From: JACDAV01 sp964626755
GTDB taxonomy: Bacteria > Chloroflexota > Limnocylindria > Limnocylindrales > CSP1-4
Length of the DNA: 64,000 nt
Direction of reading: 5' to 3'
Assembly: GCA_964626755.1 (NCBI GenBank)
Contig: CAZVGO010000016.1
Span: 1-64,000 of the forward strand
This document shows, one piece after another, positions 33,539 to 42,115 of this stretch. The position numbers were made by a program, and so were the translations under genes. Every line of letters starts with the position of its first letter. Position 1 is the stretch's first letter. Under the pieces are notes generated by a model, which had not been told where the DNA came from, did not search any database, and saw only the letters and a program-made list of their open reading frames with translations.

Positions 33539-34591
33539 TCAGCCCGCCAGCGGGACGACGCGGCCTTCCGCGTCGAGGGTTGCCTGGCCGCGGAGTCGCT
33601 TGAGCTCGGCGCCGGGGACCTGGTCGCGGGCGTGATAACTCGACCGCACGAGCGGCCCGGACTCGACGTGCCGGAAGCCGAGCGCGAGGGCTTCGGTCTT
33701 CATCTCGGCGAACTCGTCCGGGTGGTAGTAGCGCTCGAGCGGGAGGTGGTTCGGCGAGGGGCGCAGGTACTGCCCGATCGTCAGGATGTCGCAGTCGACC
33801 TGGCGCAGCGCGACGAATGCCGCCGACAGCTCGTCGCGCGTCTCGCCCAGGCCAACCATCAGGGAGCTCTTCGTATGCACGGCGTACGGGATCTCGGCGG
33901 CGTATGTCCTGGCCCGCTCGAGCACTCCCAACGTCCGGTCCCAGCGAGCCCTCTTGCGGACGGGCTTCTGGAGTCGCTCGACGGTCTCGAGGTTGTGGTT
34001 GAGGATGTCCGGCTGCGCCGCCATGACCGCCCGGAGCGGCGCCTCCTCCCCGTTGAAGTCGGGGATGAGGACTTCGACGCCCATTCCGGGCACCGCATCG
34101 CGTAGCCGCCGAATCGTGTCGGCGAACACGTGCGCGCCGCCGTCCCGCAGGTCGTCGCGGGCGACGCTCGTGACGACGACGTGCTCGAGGCCGAGTTGCG
34201 AGATCGCCTCGGCCACGCGCCGCGGCTCGTCCTCGTCGAACCACGTGGGCCGGCCCGTCTTCACGTTGCAGAACCCGCAGGCCCGGGTGCACGTGTCGCC
34301 GAGGATCATGATCGTGGCGGTTCGCTGGTCCCAGCACTCCCCGATGTTCGGGCAGTGGGCCTCCTCGCAGACCGTGTTCAGGTTGAGCCCGCGGAGCAGC
34401 CCCTTCAGCTCGTGGTAGTTGTTGCCGGACGGGATCCGGGCGCGGATCCAGTCGGGGTGGCGGCGGAGGGCAGTCGAGCCGTCGGCGGCCGTCTGGCCGG
34501 CCGACCCGCCGCCGAGGGCGATCGTCAGCGGTTCGGCCGCCCCGTGGGCGTGGCCGCCCGGCGGCGTGTACATCGTGAGCTCGCGGGCCAT
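33539..34591 (-). CDS. lipA: Lipoyl synthase
   Basis: Radical-SAM enzyme of 350 residues that inserts two sulphurs into octanoyl-protein to make the lipoyl cofactor. Auxiliary cluster cysteines are in CEEAHCPNIGECW (about 80-92); the SAM-cluster motif is CTRACGFC (about 107-114). DILNHNLETVERLQKPVRK and the conserved end with RSSYHA, whose serine ligates the auxiliary cluster, complete the family pattern. It precedes (on the minus strand) nothing related, but follows the E2 gene whose lipoyl lysine it would modify. The ATG at 34591 is 6 bases after TACACT: leaderless. No lipB is present in the window. Confidence 0.95.
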   Translation of the reverse strand: MARELTMYTPPGGHAHGAAEPLTIALGGGSAGQTAADGSTALRRHPDWIRARIPSGNNYHELKGLLRGLNLNTVCEEAHCPNIGECWDQRTATIMILGDTCTRACGFCNVKTGRPTWFDEDEPRRVAEAISQLGLEHVVVTSVARDDLRDGGAHVFADTIRRLRDAVPGMGVEVLIPDFNGEEAPLRAVMAAQPDILNHNLETVERLQKPVRKRARWDRTLGVLERARTYAAEIPYAVHTKSSLMVGLGETRDELSAAFVALRQVDCDILTIGQYLRPSPNHLPLERYYHPDEFAEMKTEALALGFRHVESGPLVRSSYHARDQVPGAELKRLRGQATLDAEGRVVPLAG

Positions 34592-34597
34592 GGCCGG

Positions 34598-34603
34598 AGT
34601 GTA
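34598..34603 (-). promoter_or_regulatory. Leaderless -10 element TACACT
   Basis: On the minus strand TACACT ends 6 bases before the lipA ATG at 34591. Confidence 0.5.
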
Positions 34604-34654
34604 GTCAGGGAACGCCGAAGGTGTCGCGCAGCCGGTCTCGGGGTCGCGCCGCCT

Positions 34655-36136
34655 TCAGTAGATCGGGGTGTTCGGTCCCACCGACTCGAGCCACGACTTG
34701 ATGTCGCGCAGCAGCGCAGCGCCGCTCGCGCCGTCGTTGGCGCGGTGATCCACGCCGAGAACCATGTTCATCACCGATCGGATCGCGATGACCTCGCCGT
34801 CCGGGGTCGCGACGACGACCGGGCGCCGGGTGATCGCCTCCATCGTCACGATCCCGACCTCCGGGACGTTGAGGATCGGCATGACGAGGTTCGTGCCGAG
34901 GTAGCCGGTGTTATCGATGGTGAACGTGCCACCGCCGAAGTCGTCGACCTTGAACTTGCCGATCTTGGCCCGCGAGGCGACGTCTGCGATCGCGGTGTTG
35001 AGCCCGTGGATTGACAGCTGGTCGGCGTCGCGGATGACCGGCACGATCAGGCCCTCGTCGACGGCGACGGCCACCCCGACGTTGATCCGGCGCTTCGCGA
35101 GCAGGCCCTGCTCCGTCCAGTGCGCGTTGAACGTCGGGCTCTGCTTGAGCGCCTCGGCCACGGCCTTCACGACGAACGGCACGTAGCTGAGCGACATGCC
35201 CTCCTTCGCCTGGTAGTCGCGCTTCGCCCGATCGCGGAACGCGACAAGGGGCGTTGCGTCGACCTCCATCTGGACGTACGCATGGGGCGCCAGGAGCGCC
35301 TTCGTCATCTGCGCGGCAATGCCCTTGCGCATCTGGGTCATGGGCACGAGGACCTCGTCCGCGCCGGCCGGGAACTCGATACGCTGACCGGCCGGAGCTG
35401 CGGGCCGGCCTGACGTGGCCGCGGCCGGCGTTGATGGCGCAGGTTGCGCGGGGGCCGCGGTCTGAGCCACCGCCGGAGCCGACGCGGCGGCCGCGGACTG
35501 GCCGTTGACCGGTTGGCCCGTGCGCTGCGATTCCACGAAGTTCGTGACGTCGTCGCGGGTGATCCGGCCACCACCGCCGGTCCCGACGATCTGAGCCGCG
35601 GTGAGGCCGTGCTCCCGGAGGAGTCGCCGGACCGCGGGGGTCATCCGGGCGTCGGCGCTACCGGGCGCCTCGGTGGCCGTGGCCGTCGGAGGAGCGGCCG
35701 CCGACGCAGCTGCACGCTCGGGGGCGGCACGTTCGGGTCGCTCGTCGGACCCGGCCGGTCCCTGAGCCGGTCCCTGAGCCGCCGACGCGGTCACTGGCTC
35801 GGCCGGCGCGGCTTCCTTCGCGGCCGGGGGCGCTTCCTTCTCCGTCGCGACCGCTGCAGCCTTGGGCGGAGCATCCGCCGCCGCGCTGCCGCCGGCCTCG
35901 TCGGCGGTCTCGATGACCGCGATCTCGGCATTGTTCGGGACGGTCGCGCCTTCCTCGACGAGGATCTCCGTGAGCACGCCCTCGAACGGCGAGGGCACCT
36001 CGGCGTTGACCTTGTCGGTGATTACCTCGAGGAGCGGCTCGTACTTGGCGACCTTGTCGCCGGGCTTCTTGAGCCACTTGCCGATCGTCCCCTCGGCAAC
36101 GCTCTCGCCGAGCTGGGGCATCGTCACCTTGGCCAC
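34655..36136 (-). CDS. 2-oxoacid dehydrogenase E2 (dihydrolipoyl acyltransferase)
   Basis: Core acyltransferase of 493 residues. Lipoyl domain 1-75 with the modified Lys42 in VITDKVNAEV, then a long Ala/Pro-rich linker, the peripheral-subunit-binding domain (MTPAVRRLLREHGL...GRITRDDV, about 165-200), another linker and the trimer-forming catalytic domain from about 265. The active-site motif DHRANDGASGA stands near 467 in place of the usual DHRxxDG and keeps the His and Asp. The start is the GTG at 36136, with GGAGGA 8-12 bases ahead. Together with E1-alpha, E1-beta and E3 at 38474-42028 it forms one complex; branched-chain or pyruvate specificity is not resolved by sequence alone. Confidence 0.93.
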   Translation of the reverse strand: MAKVTMPQLGESVAEGTIGKWLKKPGDKVAKYEPLLEVITDKVNAEVPSPFEGVLTEILVEEGATVPNNAEIAVIETADEAGGSAAADAPPKAAAVATEKEAPPAAKEAAPAEPVTASAAQGPAQGPAGSDERPERAAPERAAASAAAPPTATATEAPGSADARMTPAVRRLLREHGLTAAQIVGTGGGGRITRDDVTNFVESQRTGQPVNGQSAAAASAPAVAQTAAPAQPAPSTPAAATSGRPAAPAGQRIEFPAGADEVLVPMTQMRKGIAAQMTKALLAPHAYVQMEVDATPLVAFRDRAKRDYQAKEGMSLSYVPFVVKAVAEALKQSPTFNAHWTEQGLLAKRRINVGVAVAVDEGLIVPVIRDADQLSIHGLNTAIADVASRAKIGKFKVDDFGGGTFTIDNTGYLGTNLVMPILNVPEVGIVTMEAITRRPVVVATPDGEVIAIRSVMNMVLGVDHRANDGASGAALLRDIKSWLESVGPNTPIY

Positions 36137-36209
36137 TGGTGCGTTCCTCCGGCTTCTTGCGGGCCTAGTGTCGCGCATCCGGCCGGCGCACGCCCGATGC
36201 CTCGCCCGG

Positions 36210-36215
36210 TATCGT
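36210..36215 (+). promoter_or_regulatory. Leaderless -10 element GGTATCGT
   Basis: TATCGT ends 6 bases before the ATG at 36222; it faces the divergent E2 gene. Confidence 0.5.
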
Positions 36216-36221
36216 CGCCAC

Positions 36222-37388
36222 ATGCCCAAGGCCCGCACCGAGCCGGCAGTGTCGACGACCTGGCTCAGGATCGCATCGCTCCGTCTCGACCGCCAGCACA
36301 TCACGAAGCGCCTGCCGGCCCGGCGCCTCCTCGACGTCGTCGATGACCACGTTGCGATCCAGGCCCAGGTGATGAGTGCGGCCGAGCTCCAGCTGAACGC
36401 CCGGCTCGACGGTCTGCGGCGGGACGACGTCCGCGATGCCCTCTGGCAGAAACGGACGCTAGTCAAGACGTGGGCGATGCGCGGGGCGCTTCACCTCATG
36501 ACGGCGAAGGGCCTGTGGGACTTCGTGGCGGCGGCGCCGACCCGAGGCGGCTGGGAAACCGGCGCGTGGCTCCGCTACTTCGAGGTCACGCTCGACGAGC
36601 TGCGAGCGCTCATGGCTGCGATCGAGGAGGTACTCGATGACGAGCCCCGGACGCGGGCCGAGTTGATCGCCGGCGTCGCCGAGCGCACCGGCCAGCGCGG
36701 GAAGCGCGACCTTGCCGCGAAGCTCGCCTCGGGCTGGGGCACGTTCCTCAAGCCGCCGGCCCAGCGGGGCCACCTGGTCCAGGGGCCGCAAGCGGGCCAG
36801 AACGTCACGTTCGTGAAGCCGGCCGACTGGCTCGGCGTGAAGCCGCCTGAGCCCGTCGATCCGTACGTCGCACTCGGCGGGTTGGTGGGGCGCTTCCTAA
36901 AGCTCTTCCCTGGCGCCGGGCGCGACGGCGTGGCACGCTGGTGGGGAGCGTCGCCGAGCCGAATCGGGAAGGCGGTGAAAGCCGCGCAGCTCCCGATCGC
37001 GGAGATCGACGTCGAGGGGTCACGTGGCTGGGCGCTCGCGGATGACGTCGCGGCAATCGAGCGTGCGACCGAACCCGTCGGCGTTCGACTCCTTCCGAAC
37101 TTCGATGCCTACGTCAACGACCTGCCACGGCGCGTCGACGCGCTGCTCCCCGTGGAGCACCACGATCGCATCCACCGTGTCGCGGGCTGGGTGAGCCCCG
37201 TGGTGATCGTCGACGGCCGCGTCGCCGGAACTTGGGAGATCGGCGGCGGCAAGAAGGGGGTCGTCGAGGTCGTGCCGTTCGGTCGATGGCGCGGCGGTGC
37301 GCGCCAGGAGCTCGCAGCAGAAGCGGATCGGATCGCGGCGTTTCTCGACAGGCCTCTGGCAGTGTCGATCGGACCCGTAGCCGGCTAG
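36222..37388 (+). CDS. AlkZ-like winged-helix DNA glycosylase (HTH_42)
   Basis: Protein of 388 residues of the HTH_42 family (YcaQ/AlkZ). The Q-x-Q element thought to serve the catalytic site in AlkZ is present as Gln47-Ala-Gln49 in DHVAIQAQVM. Three winged-helix-like segments and a C-terminal beta domain (PNFDAYVNDLPRRV, PVVIVDGRVAGTWEI) fit the family length. AlkZ unhooks interstrand crosslinks in streptomycetes; YcaQ is the E. coli relative. It lies between the E2 gene and the DUF1801-like trio on the opposite strand, and overlaps the last of these by 4 bases at the 3' end. Confidence 0.85.
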   Translation: MPKARTEPAVSTTWLRIASLRLDRQHITKRLPARRLLDVVDDHVAIQAQVMSAAELQLNARLDGLRRDDVRDALWQKRTLVKTWAMRGALHLMTAKGLWDFVAAAPTRGGWETGAWLRYFEVTLDELRALMAAIEEVLDDEPRTRAELIAGVAERTGQRGKRDLAAKLASGWGTFLKPPAQRGHLVQGPQAGQNVTFVKPADWLGVKPPEPVDPYVALGGLVGRFLKLFPGAGRDGVARWWGASPSRIGKAVKAAQLPIAEIDVEGSRGWALADDVAAIERATEPVGVRLLPNFDAYVNDLPRRVDALLPVEHHDRIHRVAGWVSPVVIVDGRVAGTWEIGGGKKGVVEVVPFGRWRGGARQELAAEADRIAAFLDRPLAVSIGPVAG

Positions 37389-37738
37389 GTCGAATGGTCG
37401 GCCCGGTAGCGCTCGTACAGGCGCGCCAGAAGGGCATCCAGATCGTGCGCGAGATCGTCGTCGAGGGTCGGGAACGTGAACGCCGCCTTGCCCGAGCGGC
37501 GCTTGAGCAGCGCAGCCGACGTGCCCGTCAGAGCATCGGGATACGTGTCCGCGACCAGGAGGTAGAGGCTCACGTAGCTCTTGCCCGACTTGACGCTGGC
37601 GAAGTAGTCGTGCGCCTTGGCGCCCGGCCAGCGAAGCGACGGAATACCGTAGATCGTGGCCGGCTCGAGCTCCCGCCGGTACGGCTCGAGCATCGACCAG
37701 ATGCGCGCCTCGATGGCGGCAAGGTCCGGACCGGCCAC
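37385..37738 (-). CDS. DUF1801-like protein, third tandem paralogue
   Basis: Protein of 117 residues. Motifs shared with its two upstream neighbours: KSGKSYVSLYLL (beta strand pair), TSAALLKRRSGKAAFTF and LDDDLAHDLDALLARL. In DUF1801/YdhG-like proteins this forms a small alpha/beta fold with a PCNA-clamp-like appearance; the function is not established. It is the third in a row of three, separated from the second by 1 base. Its stop overlaps that of the AlkZ-like gene. Confidence 0.75.
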   Translation of the reverse strand: MAGPDLAAIEARIWSMLEPYRRELEPATIYGIPSLRWPGAKAHDYFASVKSGKSYVSLYLLVADTYPDALTGTSAALLKRRSGKAAFTFPTLDDDLAHDLDALLARLYERYRADHST

Positions 37739-37739
37739 C

Positions 37740-38057
37740 TCAGGTGCCGGCGCGCCGGTGGGCCATCCCGTGTTCGACCCGCTTCGCCGCGCCCCAGGCA
37801 GGGTTGCCTGCCGTTCGCTCGTGGCCGGTCCTGGTCAGTGCCTCGAGCTCCGCGAACAGCCCCTCGTCGACGGTCGTGAAGTTGAAGCAGGACTTGCCCT
37901 GCATCCGCCGCTTGAGCTCGGGCGAGACGGAGTCGAGCAACGACGGCTCGACGTACACCGGCATCAGGTAGTACCCGTCGCTCGACACGTGCATCTGCCG
38001 TCCGTACGGCTCGGGGATCGACTTCAGGCGTTCGAAGGCACTGGGAAGGTTGGTCAC
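37740..38057 (-). CDS. DUF1801-like protein, second tandem paralogue
   Basis: Protein of 105 residues with the same core, RMQGKSCFNFTTVDEGLFAE, and preceding YYLMPVYVEPSLL, but a divergent N-terminus and a short basic C-terminus (AKRVEHGMAHRRAGT). It begins at an ATG that overlaps the stop of the first paralogue (38054-38057), so translation is coupled. Its core is closer to the first paralogue than to the third. Confidence 0.75.
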   Translation of the reverse strand: MTNLPSAFERLKSIPEPYGRQMHVSSDGYYLMPVYVEPSLLDSVSPELKRRMQGKSCFNFTTVDEGLFAELEALTRTGHERTAGNPAWGAAKRVEHGMAHRRAGT

Positions 38058-38449
38058 GACGCTCGGTCACGCTTGCCGGAGCGCTCGGCGTCGACCGCCT
38101 CGGCCACCTTTCGGAACCCGGGGATTCCTCGCGCGCTGAGGTCGGCGAGCTCGCGGAAGAGCGCCTCGTCGATGGTCGCGAAGTTGAAGCACGACTTGCC
38201 CTGCATCCGCTTCCTGAGCGCCGGCGAGACGGATCTGTTGAGCTCCGGCGAGGCGTAGACCGGCATCAGGTGGAAGCTGACGTAGCGCTTGCCGAGCCGC
38301 GTGCCGGCGACGTAGCCCCAGGGCTTGCCCTCGAGCCCGGGGACCTCGACGGTGATCCCCTCCGGCGTGTCCTTCGTGACGGCAAGCCCGCTCCGATTCG
38401 ACCTCACGATCGCCCGGAGCCGATCGTGCACGGCGCCGAGATCGGCCAT
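38054..38449 (-). CDS. DUF1801-like protein, first tandem paralogue
   Basis: Protein of 131 residues: KRYVSFHLMPVYASPELN followed by RKRMQGKSCFNFATIDEALF. It has the fullest N-terminus of the three (VPGLEGKPWGYVAGTRLGK). The trio sits 25 bases downstream of the E1-beta gene on the same strand, so it may be transcribed with the oxoacid dehydrogenase genes. The function is unknown. Confidence 0.8.
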   Translation of the reverse strand: MADLGAVHDRLRAIVRSNRSGLAVTKDTPEGITVEVPGLEGKPWGYVAGTRLGKRYVSFHLMPVYASPELNRSVSPALRKRMQGKSCFNFATIDEALFRELADLSARGIPGFRKVAEAVDAERSGKRDRAS

Positions 38450-38473
38450 GAGAATCCCTCCCGTGGTGCGTCC

Positions 38474-39457
38474 CTAGTACGCGGCCAGCTTGCGGATCGA
38501 GTCGGCGATCTTCTCCGGGCTCACCATGAACCAGTCCTCGAGGACGTGGTTGTACGGCACCGCCGGGACGTCCGGTCCCGCGACGCGGACGACCGGGCCG
38601 TCGAGGTAGTCGAACGCCTCCTCGGCGACCGTCGCGGCGACCTCCGCCCCGTAGCCGCCGAACCGGTTGTCCTCGTACACGACGAGGCACTTGCCGGTCT
38701 TCCGGACCGAGTCGAGGAGCGTCTCCTTGTCGAGCGGCCGGAGCGTGCGCAGGTCGACGACTTCGACGCTGATCCCCTCCTCGGCGACCCGGTCGGCCGC
38801 CTCGAGCGCGTAGTGCGCCATCAGCCCGTAAGCGACGACCGACAGCTGCGTCCCGGGGCGGGTCACGGCGGCCCGGCCGAGCGGCACGACGTACTCGCCG
38901 TCCGGGACGTCGCCGCGGACCGATCGGTACATCTTCTTGTGCTCGAAGTACAGCACAGGGTCGTCGTCGCGGACCGCCGAGCGGAGCAGGCCTTTCGCGT
39001 CGTACGGCGTCGACGGCACGACCACCTTGAGACCCGGAACGTGGGTGAAGTACGCCTCGACCGATTGCGAGTGGTAGAGCGCCCCGTGAACGCCGCCACC
39101 GTACGGGGCGCGGATCGTCATCGGCACGCTGTAGCCGTTGTTCGACCGGTAGCGCATCCGGGCAGCCTCGGACACGATCTGGTTGAACGCCGGGAAGATG
39201 AAGTCGGCGAACTGGATCTCGGCTACCGGCCGCAGACCGTTGACGGCGGCCCCGATCGACGCGCCGACGATCATCGACTCGGTCAGCGGGGTGTCGATCA
39301 CGCGGTCCTCGCCGAACTCGGCCCACAGGCCATCGGTGGCAAGGAAGACGCCGCCCTTCTTGCCGACGTCCTCGCCGAGGACGATGATCGACTCGTCCCG
39401 GCGCATCTCCTCCGCCAGGCCCTCGCGGATCGCCTCGATGAACGTCCTGGCCGGCAT
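38474..39457 (-). CDS. 2-oxoacid dehydrogenase E1 beta subunit
   Basis: Protein of 327 residues, the beta chain of the thiamin-dependent E1. Typical stretches: MRRDESIIVLGEDVG (16-30), TPLTESMIVGASIGAAVNGL (about 56-75), RAPYGGGVHGALYHSQSVEA with the active-site His, and TGKCLVVYEDNRFGGYGAEV near the C-terminus. The ATG at 39457 overlaps the TGA of E1-alpha by one base, with GGGGAG 8 bases upstream. It pairs with the alpha chain to bind thiamin diphosphate across the dimer interface. The sequence fits the branched-chain (BkdA2) or pyruvate E1-beta group. Confidence 0.95.
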   Translation of the reverse strand: MPARTFIEAIREGLAEEMRRDESIIVLGEDVGKKGGVFLATDGLWAEFGEDRVIDTPLTESMIVGASIGAAVNGLRPVAEIQFADFIFPAFNQIVSEAARMRYRSNNGYSVPMTIRAPYGGGVHGALYHSQSVEAYFTHVPGLKVVVPSTPYDAKGLLRSAVRDDDPVLYFEHKKMYRSVRGDVPDGEYVVPLGRAAVTRPGTQLSVVAYGLMAHYALEAADRVAEEGISVEVVDLRTLRPLDKETLLDSVRKTGKCLVVYEDNRFGGYGAEVAATVAEEAFDYLDGPVVRVAGPDVPAVPYNHVLEDWFMVSPEKIADSIRKLAAY

Positions 39458-40545
39458 CAGTCCGACTCCCCGCCGGCGGGCTTCTCGTCCGCGTGTCCAC
39501 CGAAGCCCCACGGCGGCGGCGTCTCCGACGGCCACTCCTCGGCGTAGACCCATTTCATCGCGGTCGAGGGCTCCGGGTCCGGCTGCGATTCGGCGTACTC
39601 GGTGGCGTCGTCCACGACGGTCGTGATCTCCGCCGTGAGGCGCGTCTCGATCGCCTTCGTCAGGATGCCGGCCGTGGCGAGCTGTTCGCGGAAGCGCGGC
39701 AACGGGTCATGGCTCTTGCCCGCGGCGAGGTCCTCCTCGGAGCGGTACTTCGACTGCTGGTCGTCGCTCGAGTGGCCGGTCAGCCGGGTTACCTTGGCCT
39801 CGATGAACGTGGGGCCCTCGCCCGCCCGGGCCCGGGCGACGGCCTCCTTCGTGGCCTTGTAGCAGGCCAGCACGTCGCTGCCGTCGACGACGACGCCGGG
39901 CATCCCGTAGCCCGAGGCGCGGTCCGCGACGTCCTCGACCGACAGCTCGAGGGACGCGGGCACGCTGATCGCGTAGCCGTTGTTCTCGACGACGAACACG
40001 AACGGCAGCTTGTGGATCGCCGCGAAGTTCAGCCCCTCGTGGACGTCGCCCTGGTTCGACGATCCCTCGCCCATGATCGTCATCGCCACCTCGCCGGTCT
40101 TCCGGATCTTCGCCGCGAGCGCGATCCCAACCGCATGGAGGAGCTGGGTGGCGACGGGCGACGAGACCGACACGAGGTTGTGCTCGCGGCTGCCGTAGTG
40201 GCCGGGCATCTGCCGCCCACCCGACGACGGGTCGCCGGCGGTGGCGTACTGGGCGGTCATGATGTCCCGGGCGGACATTCCGAACGTCAGGCAGGTCGCG
40301 ATAGACCGGTAGTACGGGGCGATCCAGTCCTTGCCTTTCTCGAGCGCCCAGGCGATGCCGACCTGCGCCCCCTCGTGACCCTGGCCGCTGATGACGAACG
40401 GGATGCGGCCGGCCCGGTTGAGGATCCACATCCGCTCGTCGACAGCCCGCGCGAGCGCCACGAGGCGGTACATCTCGACGAGCTGCTCGTCGGACAGGCC
40501 GACTGCCTCGCCGAGGTGGGTGACTTTCTTGTCGCTCACGGCCAT
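39457..40545 (-). CDS. 2-oxoacid dehydrogenase E1 alpha subunit
   Basis: Protein of 362 residues, the alpha chain of E1. The thiamin-diphosphate/Mg motif is GEGSSNQGDVHEGLNFAA (about 155-172) with the following NNGYAIS; YYRSIATCLTFG and HYGSREHNLVSVSSPVATQ are the activity-determining loops. GHSSDDQQSKYRSEEDL near 265-282 is the phosphorylation-loop region of branched-chain enzymes, which favours a branched-chain 2-oxoacid dehydrogenase. The ATG at 40545 has CAGGAGGCAC 11 bases upstream. It is followed by E1-beta with a 1-base overlap. Confidence 0.93.
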   Translation of the reverse strand: MAVSDKKVTHLGEAVGLSDEQLVEMYRLVALARAVDERMWILNRAGRIPFVISGQGHEGAQVGIAWALEKGKDWIAPYYRSIATCLTFGMSARDIMTAQYATAGDPSSGGRQMPGHYGSREHNLVSVSSPVATQLLHAVGIALAAKIRKTGEVAMTIMGEGSSNQGDVHEGLNFAAIHKLPFVFVVENNGYAISVPASLELSVEDVADRASGYGMPGVVVDGSDVLACYKATKEAVARARAGEGPTFIEAKVTRLTGHSSDDQQSKYRSEEDLAAGKSHDPLPRFREQLATAGILTKAIETRLTAEITTVVDDATEYAESQPDPEPSTAMKWVYAEEWPSETPPPWGFGGHADEKPAGGESD

Positions 40546-40585
40546 CGGGCGAATCGTGCCTCCTGTGGGGAGCTCGGCGTCCGGC

Positions 40586-42028
40586 TCAGAAGTTGATCGA
40601 CCTGCCGTCGACCGCCATCGCCGCCTCGCCGAGCACCTCGGAGAGCGTCGGGTGCGGGTGGGTCGCGGCACCGATCTCCCACGCGGTCGCGTCGAGCTCG
40701 AACGCGAGCGAGGCCTCGGAAACGAGATCGGTCACGTGCGGGCCGATGAGGTGGACGCCGAGGGTGTCGTCCTTCTCGGCGTGGGCGATGATCTTTACGA
40801 ATCCCTCGTACTCGCCGCCGATGATGGCCTTGGCGATCGCCTGGAACGGGACCTTTCCGATCTTCACGGGCAGCCCCTGCTCCTGGCACTGCTGCTCGGT
40901 CAGGCCGATCGACGCGATCTCGGGCCGGCAGTATGTGGCCCGGGGCTGCTTGACGTAGTCGATCTCCGGCACGTCCTTCTCGCCGGCGATCGTGTGGGCC
41001 GCAACGATCCCTTCGTGGGCCGCCGTGTGGGCCAGCCATAGCCCGCCCACGACGTCACCGATCGCGTACACGTGCGGCTCCTTCGTCCGCATCCGGCCGT
41101 TGACCTTGATGATCCCCTTGTCGGTGTCGACCTTGGTCGTCTCGAGCCCGATCTCCTCGAGGTTCGCCGCCCGGCCGGTGGCGACCAGCAGCATCTCCGC
41201 CCGGACTTCCTGGGGATCCTTGCCGTCCGGCCCGACCATCAGGCAGATCCCGTCCTTCTCGACGCTCACCTTGGCGGGGTCGAACCGGGCATTGGTCATG
41301 ACCGTCATCCCGCGCCGGGTGAAGCTCCGCTCCAGGGCCTGGCTGATGTCCTTGTCCTCGAGGGGCACGATCGCCGGGGCGTACTCGAGCAGGGTCACCT
41401 TGACGCCGACGTCATGGAAGAACGAGGCGAACTCGACGCCGACCGCGCCCGCGCCCACGACCACGATGTCCTTCGGCAGCCTCGTCATCGTCAGGACGTC
41501 GTCGCTGGTCACGATCCGCTTGCCGTCGGGCTCGAGCCCGGGCAGCGACTTGACCCGGGACCCGGTGGCGACGATGACGTCCGTGGCCTGGAGGACGCGC
41601 TCCCCTCCCCCGCCCGGCTTGCCGTCCTCGCCGGCCTGGGCGACGCGGACGTTCGTCGGCCCGTCCAGCCGGCCGCGGCCCTGGACCCAGGCGACCTTGT
41701 TCTTGTCGACAAGGGTCTTGAGGCCGGTCCACATGCGCTTCACGACCTGGTCGCGGCGCGCCGCCATTTGCGGGTAGTCGACCCCCGGCTCGCCGGACAG
41801 CGTGACGCCGTAGTCCTTCGCGTGGCGGACGCGGTCGACGAAGGCGGCCGATTCGAGCAAGGCCTTCGTCGGGATGCAGCCCCGATGGAGGCACGTCCCG
41901 CCGATCTTGTCCTCGTCGACGAGCGCGACACGGAGGCCCAGCTGGGCCGCCCGGAACGCGGCGGTATACCCGCCCGTGCCAGCGCCCAGCACCACGAGAT
42001 CGAAGTCGTTCGAAGAGCCGACGGCCAT
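40586..42028 (-). CDS. lpdA: Dihydrolipoamide dehydrogenase (E3)
   Basis: Flavoprotein of 480 residues. FAD binding at VVLGAGTGGYTAAF (about 12-25), redox-active disulphide GGTCLHRGCIPTK (Cys44-X4-Cys49 region), NAD binding at VVVGAGAVGVEFASFF, and the C-terminal HPHPTLSEVLGEA with the catalytic His and Glu. It recycles the lipoyl arm of E2 using NAD. The ATG at 42028 follows TACCAT by 7 bases (leaderless) and lies 87 bases from the divergent plsY start. It is the first gene of the E3-E1alpha-E1beta run. Confidence 0.96.
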   Translation of the reverse strand: MAVGSSNDFDLVVLGAGTGGYTAAFRAAQLGLRVALVDEDKIGGTCLHRGCIPTKALLESAAFVDRVRHAKDYGVTLSGEPGVDYPQMAARRDQVVKRMWTGLKTLVDKNKVAWVQGRGRLDGPTNVRVAQAGEDGKPGGGGERVLQATDVIVATGSRVKSLPGLEPDGKRIVTSDDVLTMTRLPKDIVVVGAGAVGVEFASFFHDVGVKVTLLEYAPAIVPLEDKDISQALERSFTRRGMTVMTNARFDPAKVSVEKDGICLMVGPDGKDPQEVRAEMLLVATGRAANLEEIGLETTKVDTDKGIIKVNGRMRTKEPHVYAIGDVVGGLWLAHTAAHEGIVAAHTIAGEKDVPEIDYVKQPRATYCRPEIASIGLTEQQCQEQGLPVKIGKVPFQAIAKAIIGGEYEGFVKIIAHAEKDDTLGVHLIGPHVTDLVSEASLAFELDATAWEIGAATHPHPTLSEVLGEAAMAVDGRSINF

Positions 42029-42035
42029 CGGCCGG

Positions 42036-42041
42036 ATGGTA
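42036..42041 (-). promoter_or_regulatory. Leaderless -10 element GCTACCAT
   Basis: On the minus strand TACCAT ends 7 bases before the E3 ATG at 42028. Confidence 0.5.
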
Positions 42042-42099
42042 GCGCGTTCCCGATGGGTGCGGGAACGGCGGGGCCGGCTCCGGGCCTTCCGGGCGGTGC

Positions 42100-42105
42100 T
42101 AGATT
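42100..42105 (+). promoter_or_regulatory. -10 element GCTAGATT for plsY
   Basis: TAGATT ends 10 bases before the plsY ATG at 42116, predicting a leader of only 3-4 bases. Confidence 0.45.
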
Positions 42106-42115
42106 GACCGCCACG

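Noticed and set aside
33502..34591. TGA read as an amino acid between lipA and the following lipoprotein
   Set aside because: TGA ends many genes here with exact ATGA/GTGA overlaps (for example 13643, 15833, 24884), so it is a normal stop in this organism.
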